A stretch of DNA of 64,000 bases from Euptelea pleiosperma. Taxonomy: Eukaryota > Streptophyta > Magnoliopsida > Ranunculales > Eupteleaceae. Made by a program: the position numbers and the translations under genes. How positions within the stretch are numbered: position 1 is the stretch's first letter; each line of letters opens with the position of its first letter. This document shows positions 34,593-45,830 of this stretch, piece by piece. The notes under the pieces were generated by a model. That model was not told the origin of the DNA, did not search any database, and worked only from the letters and a program-made list of their open reading frames with translations. The stretch spans positions 14,752,501 to 14,816,500 of the forward strand of contig CM068552.1 of NCBI GenBank assembly GCA_035048495.1, given 5' to 3'.

Positions 34593-34835
34593 GTCAGGAT
34601 CTTTCATTGCGGCGTTGTGGGGCCCAATGAATGAATTGGCCATCACCGATTGATTTACCTACCAAAGTGGTGATCTCTAGTCGTTCGATCTAAGTAGCCA
34701 AAAAGATGCTTGAATGCAATGGCTAGATCACCAAGCAACATCATGTGTGGGGCCATCCTGATTCAATTGACCCCCAAAAATATACTGTCACGTGGCAATT
34801 TTTTAAGGCCCCGCAACGAGGGCCCGGGTCTTTTT
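34593..34835. repeat. MITE with GCGGCGTTG(T/C)GGGGCC ends
   Basis: Left block 'ttcattgcggcgttgtgggg' and right block 'aaggccccgcaacgagg' are inverted. The sister copy at 35680-35955 has the same ends. Confidence 0.6.
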
Positions 34836-34925
34836 TTTTATCGGTCAGAGTGCTAGAATCGATCCGTTGAGAGATCGATTTCCTAATCTCGAGATGAAGA
34901 AAGTAAATTTGGTCAGCACACCTTG

Positions 34926-35232
34926 GAGTAGAACTTTGCTGACGGACCACAGTATGATTCACGTGGCCCAACCCTAGGTGGACCGACAGACCAAAATTTT
35001 TGCATGATTAGTGATTTCTAATCGTTGGATTGGAGTCGTTTTCACGGGTTGAGTTTTAACCGTGCAATTCGAACAATATTTGGAGTACAAAGATCCTAAG
35101 GTTTGTAATCAGTAATCAAGCTGATTTTCAGTACGTTGGTCCACATAGGGATGACCAAACATCCATAGTGTTAGTGGTGTCTAAAAATTCTGCCAGGTGG
35201 TTCATACTGTGGTCCATAAGCAAAGTTCTACA
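34926..35232. repeat. M9 MITE
   Basis: Ends GTAGAACTTTGCTGACGGAC and its inverse ('gtccataagcaaagttctac'), with centre blocks 'gttggattggagtcgttttc' and 'gatcctaaggtttg'. G-box-like TTCACGTGG at 34961. No crisp target duplication. Confidence 0.75.
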
Positions 35233-35331
35233 CCGCACGTTGCTATGTGGAGGGGTAGTATGGTTATTTAGTTTTATTTCCTACGCAAGCGGGGTTATGC
35301 AAGCATTAGTACGGGGAAGAACACCCCTCTC

Positions 35332-35680
35332 AAAACTTTGATGACAACAGACAGTCATCAAAGCCGATGGCAGACCACAATATTTCCACGTGGCATACAT
35401 TTATAGGACGCCGATCGTATGGATGTTTGGCCAATCTCTGGGTGGACCTACAAATTAAAAATCAACATTATTAGTGATTTATAGGCGTTGGATTGGAGTT
35501 ATTTTCATGGGTTGATTTTAAACCGTGATAATTTGAGCATTATATGTGGTACGAAGATCCAAAGGCTTAAAATGACTAATTTGGCTGATTTTTAGTTTGT
35601 AAGTTCCAGTTAGGGATTGGCAAAACATCCATACGGTCAGAGTCCTCTAAGAGTATGCCACGTAGCTCATATTGTGGGGA
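35332..35680. repeat. M9 MITE, right end truncated
   Basis: Starts AAAACTTTGATGACAACAG and contains TTCCACGTGGCATAC. It stops at 'gctcatattgtgggg', where the neighbouring MITE (35680-35955) begins. Confidence 0.7.
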
Positions 35681-35955
35681 TCTTTCACTGCGGCGTTGCG
35701 GGGCCGTTGAAAACTTCTACATGGCACACTCTTTCGGGCTCACTCACCCATTAAGGAATTGCCCCCTACACGTTGGATTTATCTACCAAAGATCTAGTTG
35801 TTCGATCTAAGTACCCAAATTTTTTTGCCTGAATCTAATGCGAAGATCACCAATCAACGTAACGGTGACCAATCCACTAATGATTAAGTGGGCCCAAAAA
35901 AATATGCCACGTGACAAGTTTTCAAGGCCCCGCAACAAGCTTGCCCCGGGTCAGT
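35680..35955. repeat. Second MITE with GCGGCGTTGCGGGGCC ends
   Basis: Same family as 34593-34835: 'ctgcggcgttgcggggcc' on the left and 'aaggccccgcaacaagc' on the right, with 'gttcgatctaagtacccaa' inside. Confidence 0.6.
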
Positions 35956-36017
35956 TTTTTTTATCCGCTAGATTTGCTCTCGAGATTTATAAATTGAAGT
36001 GTAAACTAGGTGCGCAC

Positions 36018-36400
36018 CTTGGAACAAATCTTTGACGACGAAGGTCATAATCAACGTTGATGACGGACAGCATTATGAGCCACGTGGCACGCTATTAGAA
36101 ACCATTGACCGTATGGATGTTTTTCCATCCCTTGGTGGGCCTAAATATCAAAAATTAACTTGATTAATGGCGTATAACCGTTGGATGGGAGTCTTTTCTA
36201 CGGTTTTATTTTTAACCGTGGAATCAAACGTTATTTTTGGGTACTCAGATCTAATGGTTAGAAACCATTAATCTGTTTGTTTTTTGTACTAGGTTCACCT
36301 AGGGATGGGACGAACATTCACACGGTGAGTATGGACCACAGTGTGTCACGTGATTCATACTGTGGTCCGTCATTAACGTTGATGACGGACTCTGCCACGC
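36018..36400. repeat. M9 MITE
   Basis: Inverted blocks 'aacgttgatgacggac' near both ends, G-boxes GCCACGTGGCACG (36081) and GTCACGTGATT (36350), and the usual centre. Ends approximate. Confidence 0.7.
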
Positions 36401-36498
36401 ACCGCACGTGGCTATGTTAAGGGGTAGTATGGTCATTTAGTTTGAATTTCTTACGCAAACGGGGTCGGGACTCTTGTAGCATCAGTAGGGGAAAAAAC

Positions 36499-36899
36499 GT
36501 GTAAGACTTTGATGACAAGGCCCTGTCATCAAGGCCGATGACAGGGTGCAATAGGAGCCACGTGGCATACTCTTAGAGGACTACGACCGTATGGATGTTC
36601 TTTCAATCCCTATATGGACCTACTAACAAACAATAATCTAGATTTGTGATTTCAAACCTTTGGATCTTTGTACCTCAAATAATGGTCAATAATGCTCAAA
36701 TCTCCCACTTTGAAAATCAACCCATGATAACAATTCCACTCCAACGTCTAGAAATAACGAATCAGGCTGATTTTTGGTTCGTAGCTTCAGCTAATGATTG
36801 GCCAAACATCCATACGGTCAGAGTCCTCTAAGAGTGTTCCACGTGGCGTATATTATACCCTGTCATCGGCCTTGATGACCTGTCATCAAAGTTTTATTC
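36499..36899. repeat. M9 MITE upstream of the cyclin D1 gene
   Basis: Ends GTGTAAGACTTTGATGAC and GTCATCAAAGTTTTATTC are inverted, and a perfect 10-bp direct repeat GGGAAAAAAC flanks it (36489-36498 and 36900-36909). Two G-boxes: GAGCCACGTGGCATAC (about 36558-36573) and TTCCACGTGGCGTA (about 36838-36851). It ends about 100 bp before the TATA box and 400 bp before the start codon of the cyclin gene. Confidence 0.85.
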
Positions 36900-36996
36900 G
36901 GGAAAAAACACCACTCTCAGGAAATAAATAAACGGGAATTATCCAGTCCTCCTCGACAGACAAATGCAAACATACAGCACCCATCTCAGCCCCTGA

Positions 36997-37004
36997 TATA
37001 AATA
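36997..37004 (+). promoter_or_regulatory. TATA box of the cyclin D1 gene
   Basis: TATAAATA about 300 bp upstream of the start codon is the only good TATA match between the MITE and the gene. The transcript start would fall near 37030, giving a leader of about 270 bases with an AG-rich stretch (37098-37128). Confidence 0.6.
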
Positions 37005-37301
37005 CGGCTCGAAACGTCTTCTCCGTCTGTCTACGCAAGACATCTTCTGATATCTGGACACACGTCAACAAATCCACCATCAAAGCTCAAAAGACAGACA
37101 CAGAGAGAGAGAGAAGAAGAAGAAGAATAAAAACCTAAACATGGCTATCCAGTCTATCACCTGACCATAAGCGGCCATATCCTAAACGGCCGGTTTTTCT
37201 AAACCAGAAACCGTGGTTAGGTGGTTTCGCAAAACTGCTCGAGACCAACAATGTCGTCGTCGTTGTCGTCGTCATCTTTTCTTTGATTCCCTTTAATCAC
37301 A

Positions 37302-38707
37302 ATGTCTTTATCCCCGGAACACTCTGCTTCTAGTCTATACTGCTGCGAAGACGCCGGCGATTTAGCCTCCTGGGATGCTGACACTTGGATCCATGTTCCT
37401 CCTACAACCACTGATTTCCCGTCCAACGATGATGAACTTTTGATTGCCAGGCTCATCGATTCTGAGCTCGATCACATGCCCCAATCTGATTATCTCCGAC
37501 GCATACGCGATCGTTCGATCGATGCCACCACCCGTCAAGATGCCATTAACTGGATAGCAAAGGTATCTATTTATTATTTTTTCTTATATTCAACAATATT
37601 ATTATTCTTTATTTATATTGATGGTCTGATTTGCTGCTACGCAGGTGCATGCATACTATCACTTCAGACCAGTAACGGCGTATCTCTCCGTCAACTACCT
37701 CGACCGATTCCTTTCGTCTTATACTCTGCCGGTATTATTCTCCGATTCCTTGTCAAAACAACAAGCCGGAAAAAGTCACTCTTCCGGTGACAGAATCTGA
37801 CACATCTGTTTTGTTTCTTTTTACAGCAAGGGAATGCGTGGTCTTTACAGCTGTTATCGGTGGCGTGTTTGTCTCTAGCAGCGAAAATGGAGGAAACGAG
37901 TGTTCCCCTTCTCTTAGACTTACAGGTGTTCGAACCAAGGTTCCTGTTCGATCCCAGAACGGTTCGACGGATGGAGCTTTTAGTCATGGCCAATCTCAAA
38001 TGGAGACTGCGCTCTGTAACGCCTTTCGATTTCGTCGATTATTTCGTCTCAAAGCTTCCATGTTTCGGTTCCCGATACGCGCTTTTCTCTCGTGCTTCAG
38101 ATCTTATTCTCAACACTTGTCGAGGTAAATCCTCAATTGGCCAAAACCCCAATTTTCTTTTCTGAGTCCTGTTTCGTAAATTAATGTGTTTTTGTGTCTT
38201 TTTATGTAATTATCAGTGATCGATTTCTTGGGTTATCCGCCGTCGACGATAGCTGCGGCGGCTGTGCTTCTCGCTTCCCGCGACAGCGTCGGTTTTCCGG
38301 CAGTGGAAGATCGGGAAATGGCGACGTTTTACGAGAGAGTGAGCAAAGTAATTTCTCGCTGTAATCTTTGTAAATTATCGTTCTTTTTTTTTTAGTTTTT
38401 TTCCTGCGAGAAATTGGGACCCACAACTCTAAATCTCACGGGAATTTTGAGTGTTTGGGGACAGGAAATGGTGAGAGGCTGTCACCAACTAATGGAGGAC
38501 TACTTGATTGACACGTGTCCTTCATTTCGCCTTAAACACGGGAGATCAGAGCCGGCGCCTCCGCAGAGTCCGGTCGGCGTGCTGGATGCAGCTGCGTGCG
38601 GGAGCTGCGATTCTCAGAAGTCTGGTTCCGAGAAACCGGAGCTAAGCCAAGCGGAGCCGTCGAACAAACGAAGAAAGTCGACTGCATTGGATGTACAGCA
38701 ACTATAG
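37302..38707 (+). CDS. CYCD1: D-type cyclin, CYCD1-like, five exons
   Basis: Exons 37302-37562, 37645-37731, 37827-38124, 38217-38347 and 38465-38707, all GT-AG; the joined frame encodes 339 residues. D-type cyclins pair with CDKA to phosphorylate the retinoblastoma-related protein and drive G1/S entry in the nucleus. LYCCE (residues 12-16) fits the LxCxE retinoblastoma-binding motif near the N-terminus. The cyclin box follows: RDRSIDATTRQDAINWIAKV, then VNYLDRFLSSY and LAAKMEE, all diagnostic. The C-terminal cyclin fold carries VIDFLGYPPSTIAAAAVLLAS. The tail is rich in P, E, S and T and ends with a basic NKRRK cluster (326-330), as in CYCD1. Length and five-exon layout suit subgroup D1. No break seen. 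A G-box-bearing MITE lies just upstream. Confidence 0.95.
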
Positions 38708-39720
38708 ATAAGACCCCCCCCCATCTCTTCTTTTATTTGAGAAAAGAATTTCCTTTTCTGTGGTTAGATTCTTGTAACGACGATAAGATGAACGGTCAGG
38801 ATTGGAGAGAGTGGGGAAAGAGGGATTTTTTGGATGTTATTTATATAACTATATTTTTGGTGGCCGATGACTTGCGCATCACCGTGCACCGTGACAACAT
38901 CGATGGACCCCGGATCATATGATCTTTACTCTTTTATTTTTATTTATTTGGTAAACTACGCACCCCTGGGGGTCTCATGATGCCTCAATTATTCCCAATG
39001 TATTTCAATCATGTCTGCATGAAAACCATAAGAGCGTTAAAAGCTCGCAGACAAGTATATTACGTTCCCGATATGGCTAAAATGCCCCTACCAAAATGTA
39101 CATTCCCAACGTTACAGTCCACTCGAACTAAAGATCACTTAGGTAGTTTTGTCATTTGAGTGATCATGAGGTTATTGTTGGAACATTGTCCGTAGAGTAC
39201 GGTAGGTGCACATCCTGACCGTTCACTGTACGCCACGTATTGGTCCGACAAAAGTACCATTCTTTTGGCCCCACCACCTAACGAGACTGGTGCTCGCTGG
39301 ATGGCAGATGATCGGGCAAGATTTTTTTAACCTTAGTGGATGGTTGGCTTTATTTGGTCAAAGTTTTATATTTTTGAAGACCAAACTACCCCTTTAATAT
39401 GCCTGTATATTCCAAGTTTCCAACTGTGCTTTTAGAAATTGTTCCCAACGTCCGTCCTTTGAAGAGGAGGATTTTGTAATTTACAAATTTACACGATCAT
39501 TTGGGTAGTAATAATATATTCATGAGAAGTGTTGTTGTAAGCCTAGGGAGGACTTCCTCCTTAGGTCCTTCTCGTTTGATAGTTCTCGCGATTCACATCA
39601 CACGAATCTCGAATATTTTCCAACATTATGGTGTTTTGGTCAGGTGATGGGATGTTATTGGGTCGTTCTCTTCAAAATGTTGGATAACGGGAAGATCTTC
39701 TGTCACAGAGAGAGAAAGGG
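38708..39720. other. 3' flank of cyclin D1, no gene seen
   Basis: Contains the likely 3' untranslated region to about 38900. Beyond it there is no recognisable element or gene. Confidence 0.45.
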
Positions 39721-40092
39721 AGAATAACTTCGCTGACCCGCGGCGGTCAGCGAAGTTACTTACCGCCCCTAATCTGACCCACGTGGCGTATTTTAGAGAT
39801 TACTGACCTTATGGATGTTGGCCCAACCTTAGGTGTACATACAGACCAAAAAATTAGTCTGATTAGTGATTTCTAAGCGTTGGATTGTAGTCGTTTTTAT
39901 GGGTTGATTTATTGCCGTATAAACTGAGCATTATTGACGATTATTTGGGGTACAAAGATCCAAAGGTTTGAAATCACTGATCAGGCTAATATTTGGTCTG
40001 TAGGTCCACCTGGATTAACTAAACATTATTACGGTCAGCGTCTTATAGGATTGCCACGTGGCTCATATTGTGGGCGGCCAGCAAAGTTCTGA
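39721..40092. repeat. M9 MITE
   Basis: Ends 'agaataacttcgctgacc' and 'ggccagcaaagttct'. G-boxes at 39781 (CCCACGTGGCG) and 40055 (GCCACGTGGCTC). A small extra hairpin (CTGACCCGCGGCGGTCAG) sits at the left end. Flanks GAGAAAGGG and GAGAAACAT match at 6 of 9. Confidence 0.75.
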
Positions 40093-41801
40093 GAAACATT
40101 TGAAATTTCTGTTTCTTTGAAACGGGATGACGTACGCATGACGTTGTTGCCCACGTGTAGAAAATGACAAATGATTGAATCCGTGCGGGACCTACCTAGA
40201 TCCCCCGTGCTGCTGTTGCGCCACGTATCTTTGTGGGGAATGGCTAACCGATTACCGCTTTCGCCTGTTTCTCTAGACTTTTTATTACAAATAATTTCTT
40301 TGTTTCCGTTTTTTCGTTTTCAAAAGGAAAAGCCTTTTGTCCCTAGAAAGTAAAAAGGCTAAAACGTTAGACAGAAAAGAGTTAAAAAATATATTTATAA
40401 ATAGTTGGAAAAAAAAAAAAAAAGAACTGGTCAAGCGAGTAAACAAGTTACCCGCTGCCTGACTCAACCCTACTGCAACTGAAAAAAGCGAGATCGTGTG
40501 GATCTGGGGTGTCTGCTAGCCAGCCAGGAGAAAGAGATCCTAACCGTGCACGTGTAAAGCATTAGGCAGAAATGACGGGTGGAAGGCACAACATCACATC
40601 ACGAGGCAATGTACGGGTGGGCGATTCGCAAAGTTCTTTTCGAGGAGGACAAGACGAAAAGACTTGTTTCGTCGGTTCGTGTCCCATGGTTGTTCCTTGA
40701 AGACCCCGTTTGATAAATCATGTCTTTTCCTCACAATTAAGTATCTCACTGAAGAGGCCCACTTTGCTGTACTCAGGGGACTTCAAATTTCAAGTCTGTG
40801 AACCAGGATGTTTGGTTCACCTCGAGGTGGACCCACAAACCAAAAATCATATCAATTGGTGATTTCTAGCCGTTGGATTTTACTATTTTCATTGAATGAT
40901 TTCAAGCCGTTGGATTTGTGTTTATTTGGATACTAAAAACTAACTGTTAGAAATCGCCAATCAAGACGATTTTTGGTGTTTAGGTCAAGCCAGAGGTGGG
41001 GTATACATCCATAAGTTTAGTGGGCCCGAAAGAGTGGAGTCCTCAGCAGACAGCAAATATTTTCTCCTTGTAACTGGTTATAAATTTGTTATGTGGGAGT
41101 TGAAATGGGGTAGGAGGACATTTCATCAAAAGTTTTCTGTGGATACTATTTTCTAGAAAAGATTTGGGGTGGTAGGACCCTATCACCCAGGTCCAGGCTG
41201 TGGTGGTGTAAGTGGGGTCGAGTTTCTTCGTCTAGTTAGGTACCCTATAGTTGGGAAAAAGGAGGGAAATGTGTATGCATGTGAACGCTGGGGGGAAGAC
41301 AGTGTAGGACCCCCACACAGCAGTAGAGGGTAAGGTCTGGCCCTTGAAGACAAGGACTTGCAGGAAAGAAGACGGTGGATGAGACAAAACCCTAATAACA
41401 AACCCTTCTCTCAATCTGTGAAAACATGCACCTCTTATCTGCGACCAACTCATTGATCCTATGTACCAAAGTTGCCTCCTCTTGTCTTTCTTATGGGCCC
41501 ATCCTATGCCACGTCAGCATTGTCTTATTAATTTGCCCCCATCTTCCCTCTTTGTTTTGATGTTTGTACACCAAGAAAGATAACATGTGGCGTACATCCA
41601 ATGGGATAGCGACTTTTCACACCATCTCAATCTTTACGTTCGGTTTGTCTTGGGCGAGGCTCATCACTGCCATTGCATGAGTGCCATGTGTTCTCATAGC
41701 GCCCAAAATGTAACTAAAGGAGTCTACTAGTACCACCTACCTTGCACATGCTAGGAGACCTTGTTTGGTCAGACTAGATACCAAGTCAATTAGATAAAAA
41801 G
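40093..41801. repeat. Intergenic with a palindromic MITE (about 40770-41045)
   Basis: 40770-41045 has mirrored arms ('ggatgtttggttcacctcga', 'ggtgatttctagccgttgga', 'cgatttttggtgtttagg', 'agtgggcccgaaagag') related to the 33366-33755 family. The rest shows no gene; open frames at 41183-41453 are unrecognised. Confidence 0.5.
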
Positions 41802-42254
41802 GAAGGGATATTTGAACCCACCATTCATCTTCATCCTACCCACCTTATATTTGTACCCACCCAAAATATAACAAAATGATCAATACACCATTTTCCACTC
41901 ATATACCCACCTCCAAAAAACAAAACAAAACAAAAGAGAAAATCGCACCACCTTACTACCGCCCCGCCACCGCACTGCACCACATCACGGCCTCTGCCCT
42001 CCCACCGCACCACCACCGCTGCCTGCTTAATTTTTCTTTTTTTTAGAGTAATATCTTTGGTGAGGAGATCATTCTCAGATATTAGATTATGCGAAGGGAT
42101 ATTTTGAACCCACCATTTGTCTTCATCCTACCCACTTTATTTTTGTACCCACACAAAATTTAATAAAATGATCAACACACCCACTTTCCATTGTATACCC
42201 ACCTCCCAGAAACAAAACAAAACAAAACGAAAGAGAAAATTGCACCACCATACC
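41802..42254 (+). repeat. Direct repeat, two copies of about 155 bp
   Basis: 'aagggatatttgaacccacc ... caaaacaaaagagaaaat' at 41802-41955 is repeated with small changes at 42092-42254. The copies are separated by CCACCG-rich DNA and a 'gaggagatcattctcagata' stretch. They might be LTRs of a very small element, but no primer site is seen. Confidence 0.6.
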
Positions 42255-42483
42255 ACCACCACCACCACCACCACACACACGAATGGATAAAGTAAAATCA
42301 TTATAACGGCCGTTTTTTAAACACTATGGTTAAGACATGTAGGTGGGTGCCATTAAATATCATCCGGACCTCTATAGGATATCCTGGTACATTAAAACCA
42401 TAGGTGCACGTGAGTTCAAAAGCAATGTCCTTGGAAAGAAACGTCTTTGTTGATATTTTGTATACGATATGTCTGTTACATGG

Positions 42484-43285
42484 TTAATTAAACGGAAAAT
42501 TTCTAAAAAGAAATTTTTTTTTAATCTATTTACAAAAACAAAAATAAAATTGTGACAATCCCAAAAAAAGTAACTAAATGCCCATTTAAAGGGCGTTTCT
42601 CCCTGACAGAAATAAATCCTCCGACACAAGTAGCAAAAAGCTGAAAAGGCTGCCAAACGCCTTTTTAAAGGGCATATGTACCTGACAGACGCCATTTAAA
42701 AGGGCGTTTCCAATAGAGAGTAAAACTTTTGTCCCACTACGAGCCACGTGGCACACTCTTAGTGGACACTGACCGTATGGATGTTTGATCAGTCCATTGA
42801 TGGACCTGCAGTCCAAAAATCAGCCTGATTAGTAATTTAAAACCTTTGGATCTTTGCACTCAAATAATGCTCAAATTCCTACGATTAAAATCAACCCATG
42901 AAAATAATTTCAATCCAACGCTTATAAACCACTAATCATGTTTCTTTTTTGGTGTGTAGATCCACCTAGTGATTTGCCAAACATCCATACGGTCATTGTC
43001 CGATAACAGTGTGCCATATGGCTTGTATCGGGACAAAAGTTTTACTCCTCTATGGGCAAACACCCTTTTAAAGGGCGTCTGTCCTTTTAAAAGGGCGTTT
43101 GTCGGCTTTTTCAGCTTTGATGTCCAGAGAAATAGTGGTCTTTTCACTTTTCATATCTGTCAGGGAGAAACACCCTTTCAAAGGGCGTTTGATTACTTTT
43201 TTTGGGAATGTCAGAAATTTATTTTTGTTTTTGTAAATAGATTAAAATTTATTTTCTTTTTTAAAATTTTCCGTTAATTAAATTA
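42484..43285. mobile_element. TIR element with GGGCG palindromes, host of an M9 copy
   Basis: The left arm (about 42484-42716: 'acggaaaattt', 'ttaatctatttacaaaaac', 'atgcccatttaaagggcg', 'tttctccctgacag') is mirrored by the right arm (about 43048-43285). Both arms carry repeated CGCCCTTTTAAAGGGCG-type palindromes. An M9 MITE (42717-43047) sits in the middle. No coding region. Confidence 0.7.
42717..43047. repeat. M9 MITE nested in the GGGCG element
   Basis: Ends GAGTAAAACTTTTGTCCC and GGGACAAAAGTTTTACTC are perfectly inverted. G-box GCCACGTGGCAC at 42744-42755. The target duplication is not clear. Confidence 0.8.
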
Positions 43286-44534
43286 GGTTGTTAGAGAAGA
43301 AATGTCCAGTGTAATGCTTTGTTTAGTTCAAAAAACCATGGACATGGTGGACCTAGGGCTTTATTGTCGTGGACCCACGCTTGTTTGGCGTGTTCATGTT
43401 CACGAGCAACACCACCATGGTATTGACTTGACCCTCTGGCTTTGCTACTCTTTCACCTACAATAACACCTTCGTACAATATCACTCTTGATGATGGAATA
43501 CCATTATTCGATCTACATGTACGCGTCTTAATGAATGCACGTGTGTCAGCTAAAATCGAACAAAATATGTGCGGTCGAAGCCATTGACCGTTGGATTCAA
43601 GAGATTCACTGTCCATATGGCAACAACTATTTTATCCTTTTTGCAGCTGTTTCCTTGTGGACCATAGATCTCTTGAATCCAATGGTTAATAGCCTCAACC
43701 GTATACTTTTTTTTGTCCGGTTATTCGTGGGGTAGCATTTTTTTAAAATAAATATATAGCCAAAAAATATATGTAATTATAATTAATTAAGCTTGCTTGA
43801 GTCCCTTGGTGAAAGTTTTTTTCTTCCTCTTGTCCACCCATATCTTTTCTACATGGTTAGAAATATCGAAATGAACTGCATTTTGGGGATGATAAGGAGA
43901 ACTCATTGTGCGGTCAGATTGTACAACATGATCTCTATGTGGGCCCCACCACCAGGTGTAAGAACTGGATGTAAGAAATGGGTGTAGCTCTAGAGTGACT
44001 CAATTACACATTTTACTTCTTCTAGAGCATTGACTTTTTTTTTTCTCACTCCAATGGATGAAGTAAAATCTACTTTAATGAGTAAAAAAAATATTGTGCT
44101 CTGGAAAAAAAAATAAAGTGAATGTTTTCACAACTGAACCAATCTTTGGGCAAATGATTTGGAGCCATGTGGTTTGACTTAGTTGTACCATACTTTTAAT
44201 TATGATGAAATAGAGAAAATCAAGTAAAATCTTGGACAATATGAAAATGTAGGAGATAAAGTAAAAGGTAGAGATGAGAAACTCTTTGACATAGATGTGA
44301 CTTAAGATTGACAAATCCACTCTCTAACATCTGAAAAGGAAATTTTACAACTTTGATATCTTAAAAGAAGTTAACTTGTATGGAAAAAAAAGGAAACTTT
44401 GGACCAATAAAAGAATTTTCGTTTGATTGTTCAACTGTTGAACTATTCAGTTCAAAATAAATAGTACCATTAGTTCTTTTGAGAAATTTGGTTCATTTCA
44501 AATGGGATCGAGGTTGAACCAATTCGACAGTATT
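43286..44534. other. Intergenic, short inverted repeat at 43577-43696
   Basis: 43577-43696 has mirrored ends ('gccattgaccgttggattca' and 'tgaatccaatggttaatagc'), a possible tiny MITE of 120 bp. Otherwise no gene or element was recognised. Confidence 0.4.
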
Positions 44535-44845
44535 AGCGGATGGTGTGTGCTCGCATGTGTTGTGTTGGCCCAATGACCTGTTTGTATACATAGTTGTTTC
44601 GTTTTTCACCAACAGGTATCACTTTTAGAGTAAATGGTTGTTTAACATGGTATCAAAGCCTTAAGGTCTGGGAGGTCGCATGTTCAAGTCTCCATCGGAG
44701 TGTATTCTTGTTGAGGGAGCGTGCTAGTGGATGGTGTGTTCTCCCACACATGTTGTGCTTGCTTGAAGACCCTTTGGTATACATAGTTGTTTCGTCTTTT
44801 CCCAACATGTCGATCTTTTGGGGGTAAATGGTTGTTTTAATAGAC
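44535..44845 (+). repeat. Direct repeat with a tRNA-like segment
   Basis: 'ggatggtgtgtgctcgcatg ... ttgtatacatagttgtttcg ... gtaaatggttgttt' at 44535-44643 recurs at about 44728-44842. Between them lies 'tggtatcaaagccttaaggt' followed by 'gcatgttcaagtctcc', which resembles a primer-binding or tRNA-derived sequence with a B-box. It could be a SINE duplication or a small LTR-like element. Confidence 0.45.
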
Positions 44846-45169
44846 TGTGAGTGGTCTGGTCCAATTCTTAAAAGATTGAAAAAATGTGCTCTAGAGATAC
44901 ATGGACCAATCCTTGGCCACTTCAGTTGGGCTTAAGATCAATTCAAAAAGAATAGTTTTTGTTTTTTGTTGTAATCATCATTGTCTTAAACCCAGCAATG
45001 AGAGCCATTAAATATATTTCAGACCCCTATATCATTGATTATCATCATCATCATAAGTGTTTTTTTAACTGTATTGGTTCTATCTTCTCTCACACACCAA
45101 ACCCATGCGCTCACACACGAGTTGTGGATGCACATAGCCCAAGCTTAATTAGGTTTTTGTGGAGTCAGT

Positions 45170-45605
45170 CTAGTTTGGGGAGGGAAATCTTTAGGTAGCT
45201 TTAGGAGAAGGATATGGTCCTTAACTCTTTTGGCGGGTATTTGGGGATTGTGGAGAGAGAGGTTCAGCTTTAATTTCCAAAAGGGTGTGAGCCTTAACTT
45301 CTTGAGAGCAAAAGTCTTCAGTTGGATCAAATTCTTTTAGAGATTAAAGCTTTGGTTTATTTTTGGGTTATGTTGTACGAGGAAGGGAAATGTATCTTTT
45401 ACAAAGATATCATTTTTAAATGGGGCTGAGTTGGTCTACGGAGAGAGGGATAAATAGTGGGGTTTAGGAGGTGTTTGGTGTTTTTCAGTTCCTTTTGTCT
45501 TTGTTTTGTGTTTTCCATGCAATTTGTTTTGAATTCTTAGCGGGCTTTCTTAGCCTCTAAGCTTTTTCTTGAATAAAATCTTTATACTTCTAAAAAAAAA
45601 AAAAA
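45170..45605 (+). mobile_element. 5'-truncated LINE (L1-type) with poly(A) tail
   Basis: A decayed frame reads IWSLTLLAGIWGLWRERF, like the 'W..L..A.IWGIWKERN' block near the end of plant L1 ORF2. It is followed by an untranslated tail with AATAAAAT and an A run at about 45591-45604. Several stops interrupt it. The similar but better-kept fragment at 61558-62064 supports the call. Confidence 0.6.
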
Positions 45606-45830
45606 TCTCATTCAGATTGGGTTGAAACAAATCAGGCTCATGTCTAATAATGCTAGATAATTTGCGCTTGGCGTATGCTAATTTTAAATAGAATGTTTAC
45701 CTTAGGCCCTACCTATTTATAAAGTTGACCTTAAATTAAGGCCCAAAGGGCCATCTTGGTAGTTTGTGACCAATTCCAATGCTGGTCCAATATTTTCACA
45801 GTCTATTTAATGATCACATCTATCTATGTA

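Noticed and set aside
37691..37999. 102-codon minus-strand frame over the cyclin gene
   Set aside because: Antisense to cyclin exon 3, which is strongly supported; a shadow.
43302..43616. Frames on both strands with His-rich segments
   Set aside because: No conserved family, no introns or start context that would support a gene.
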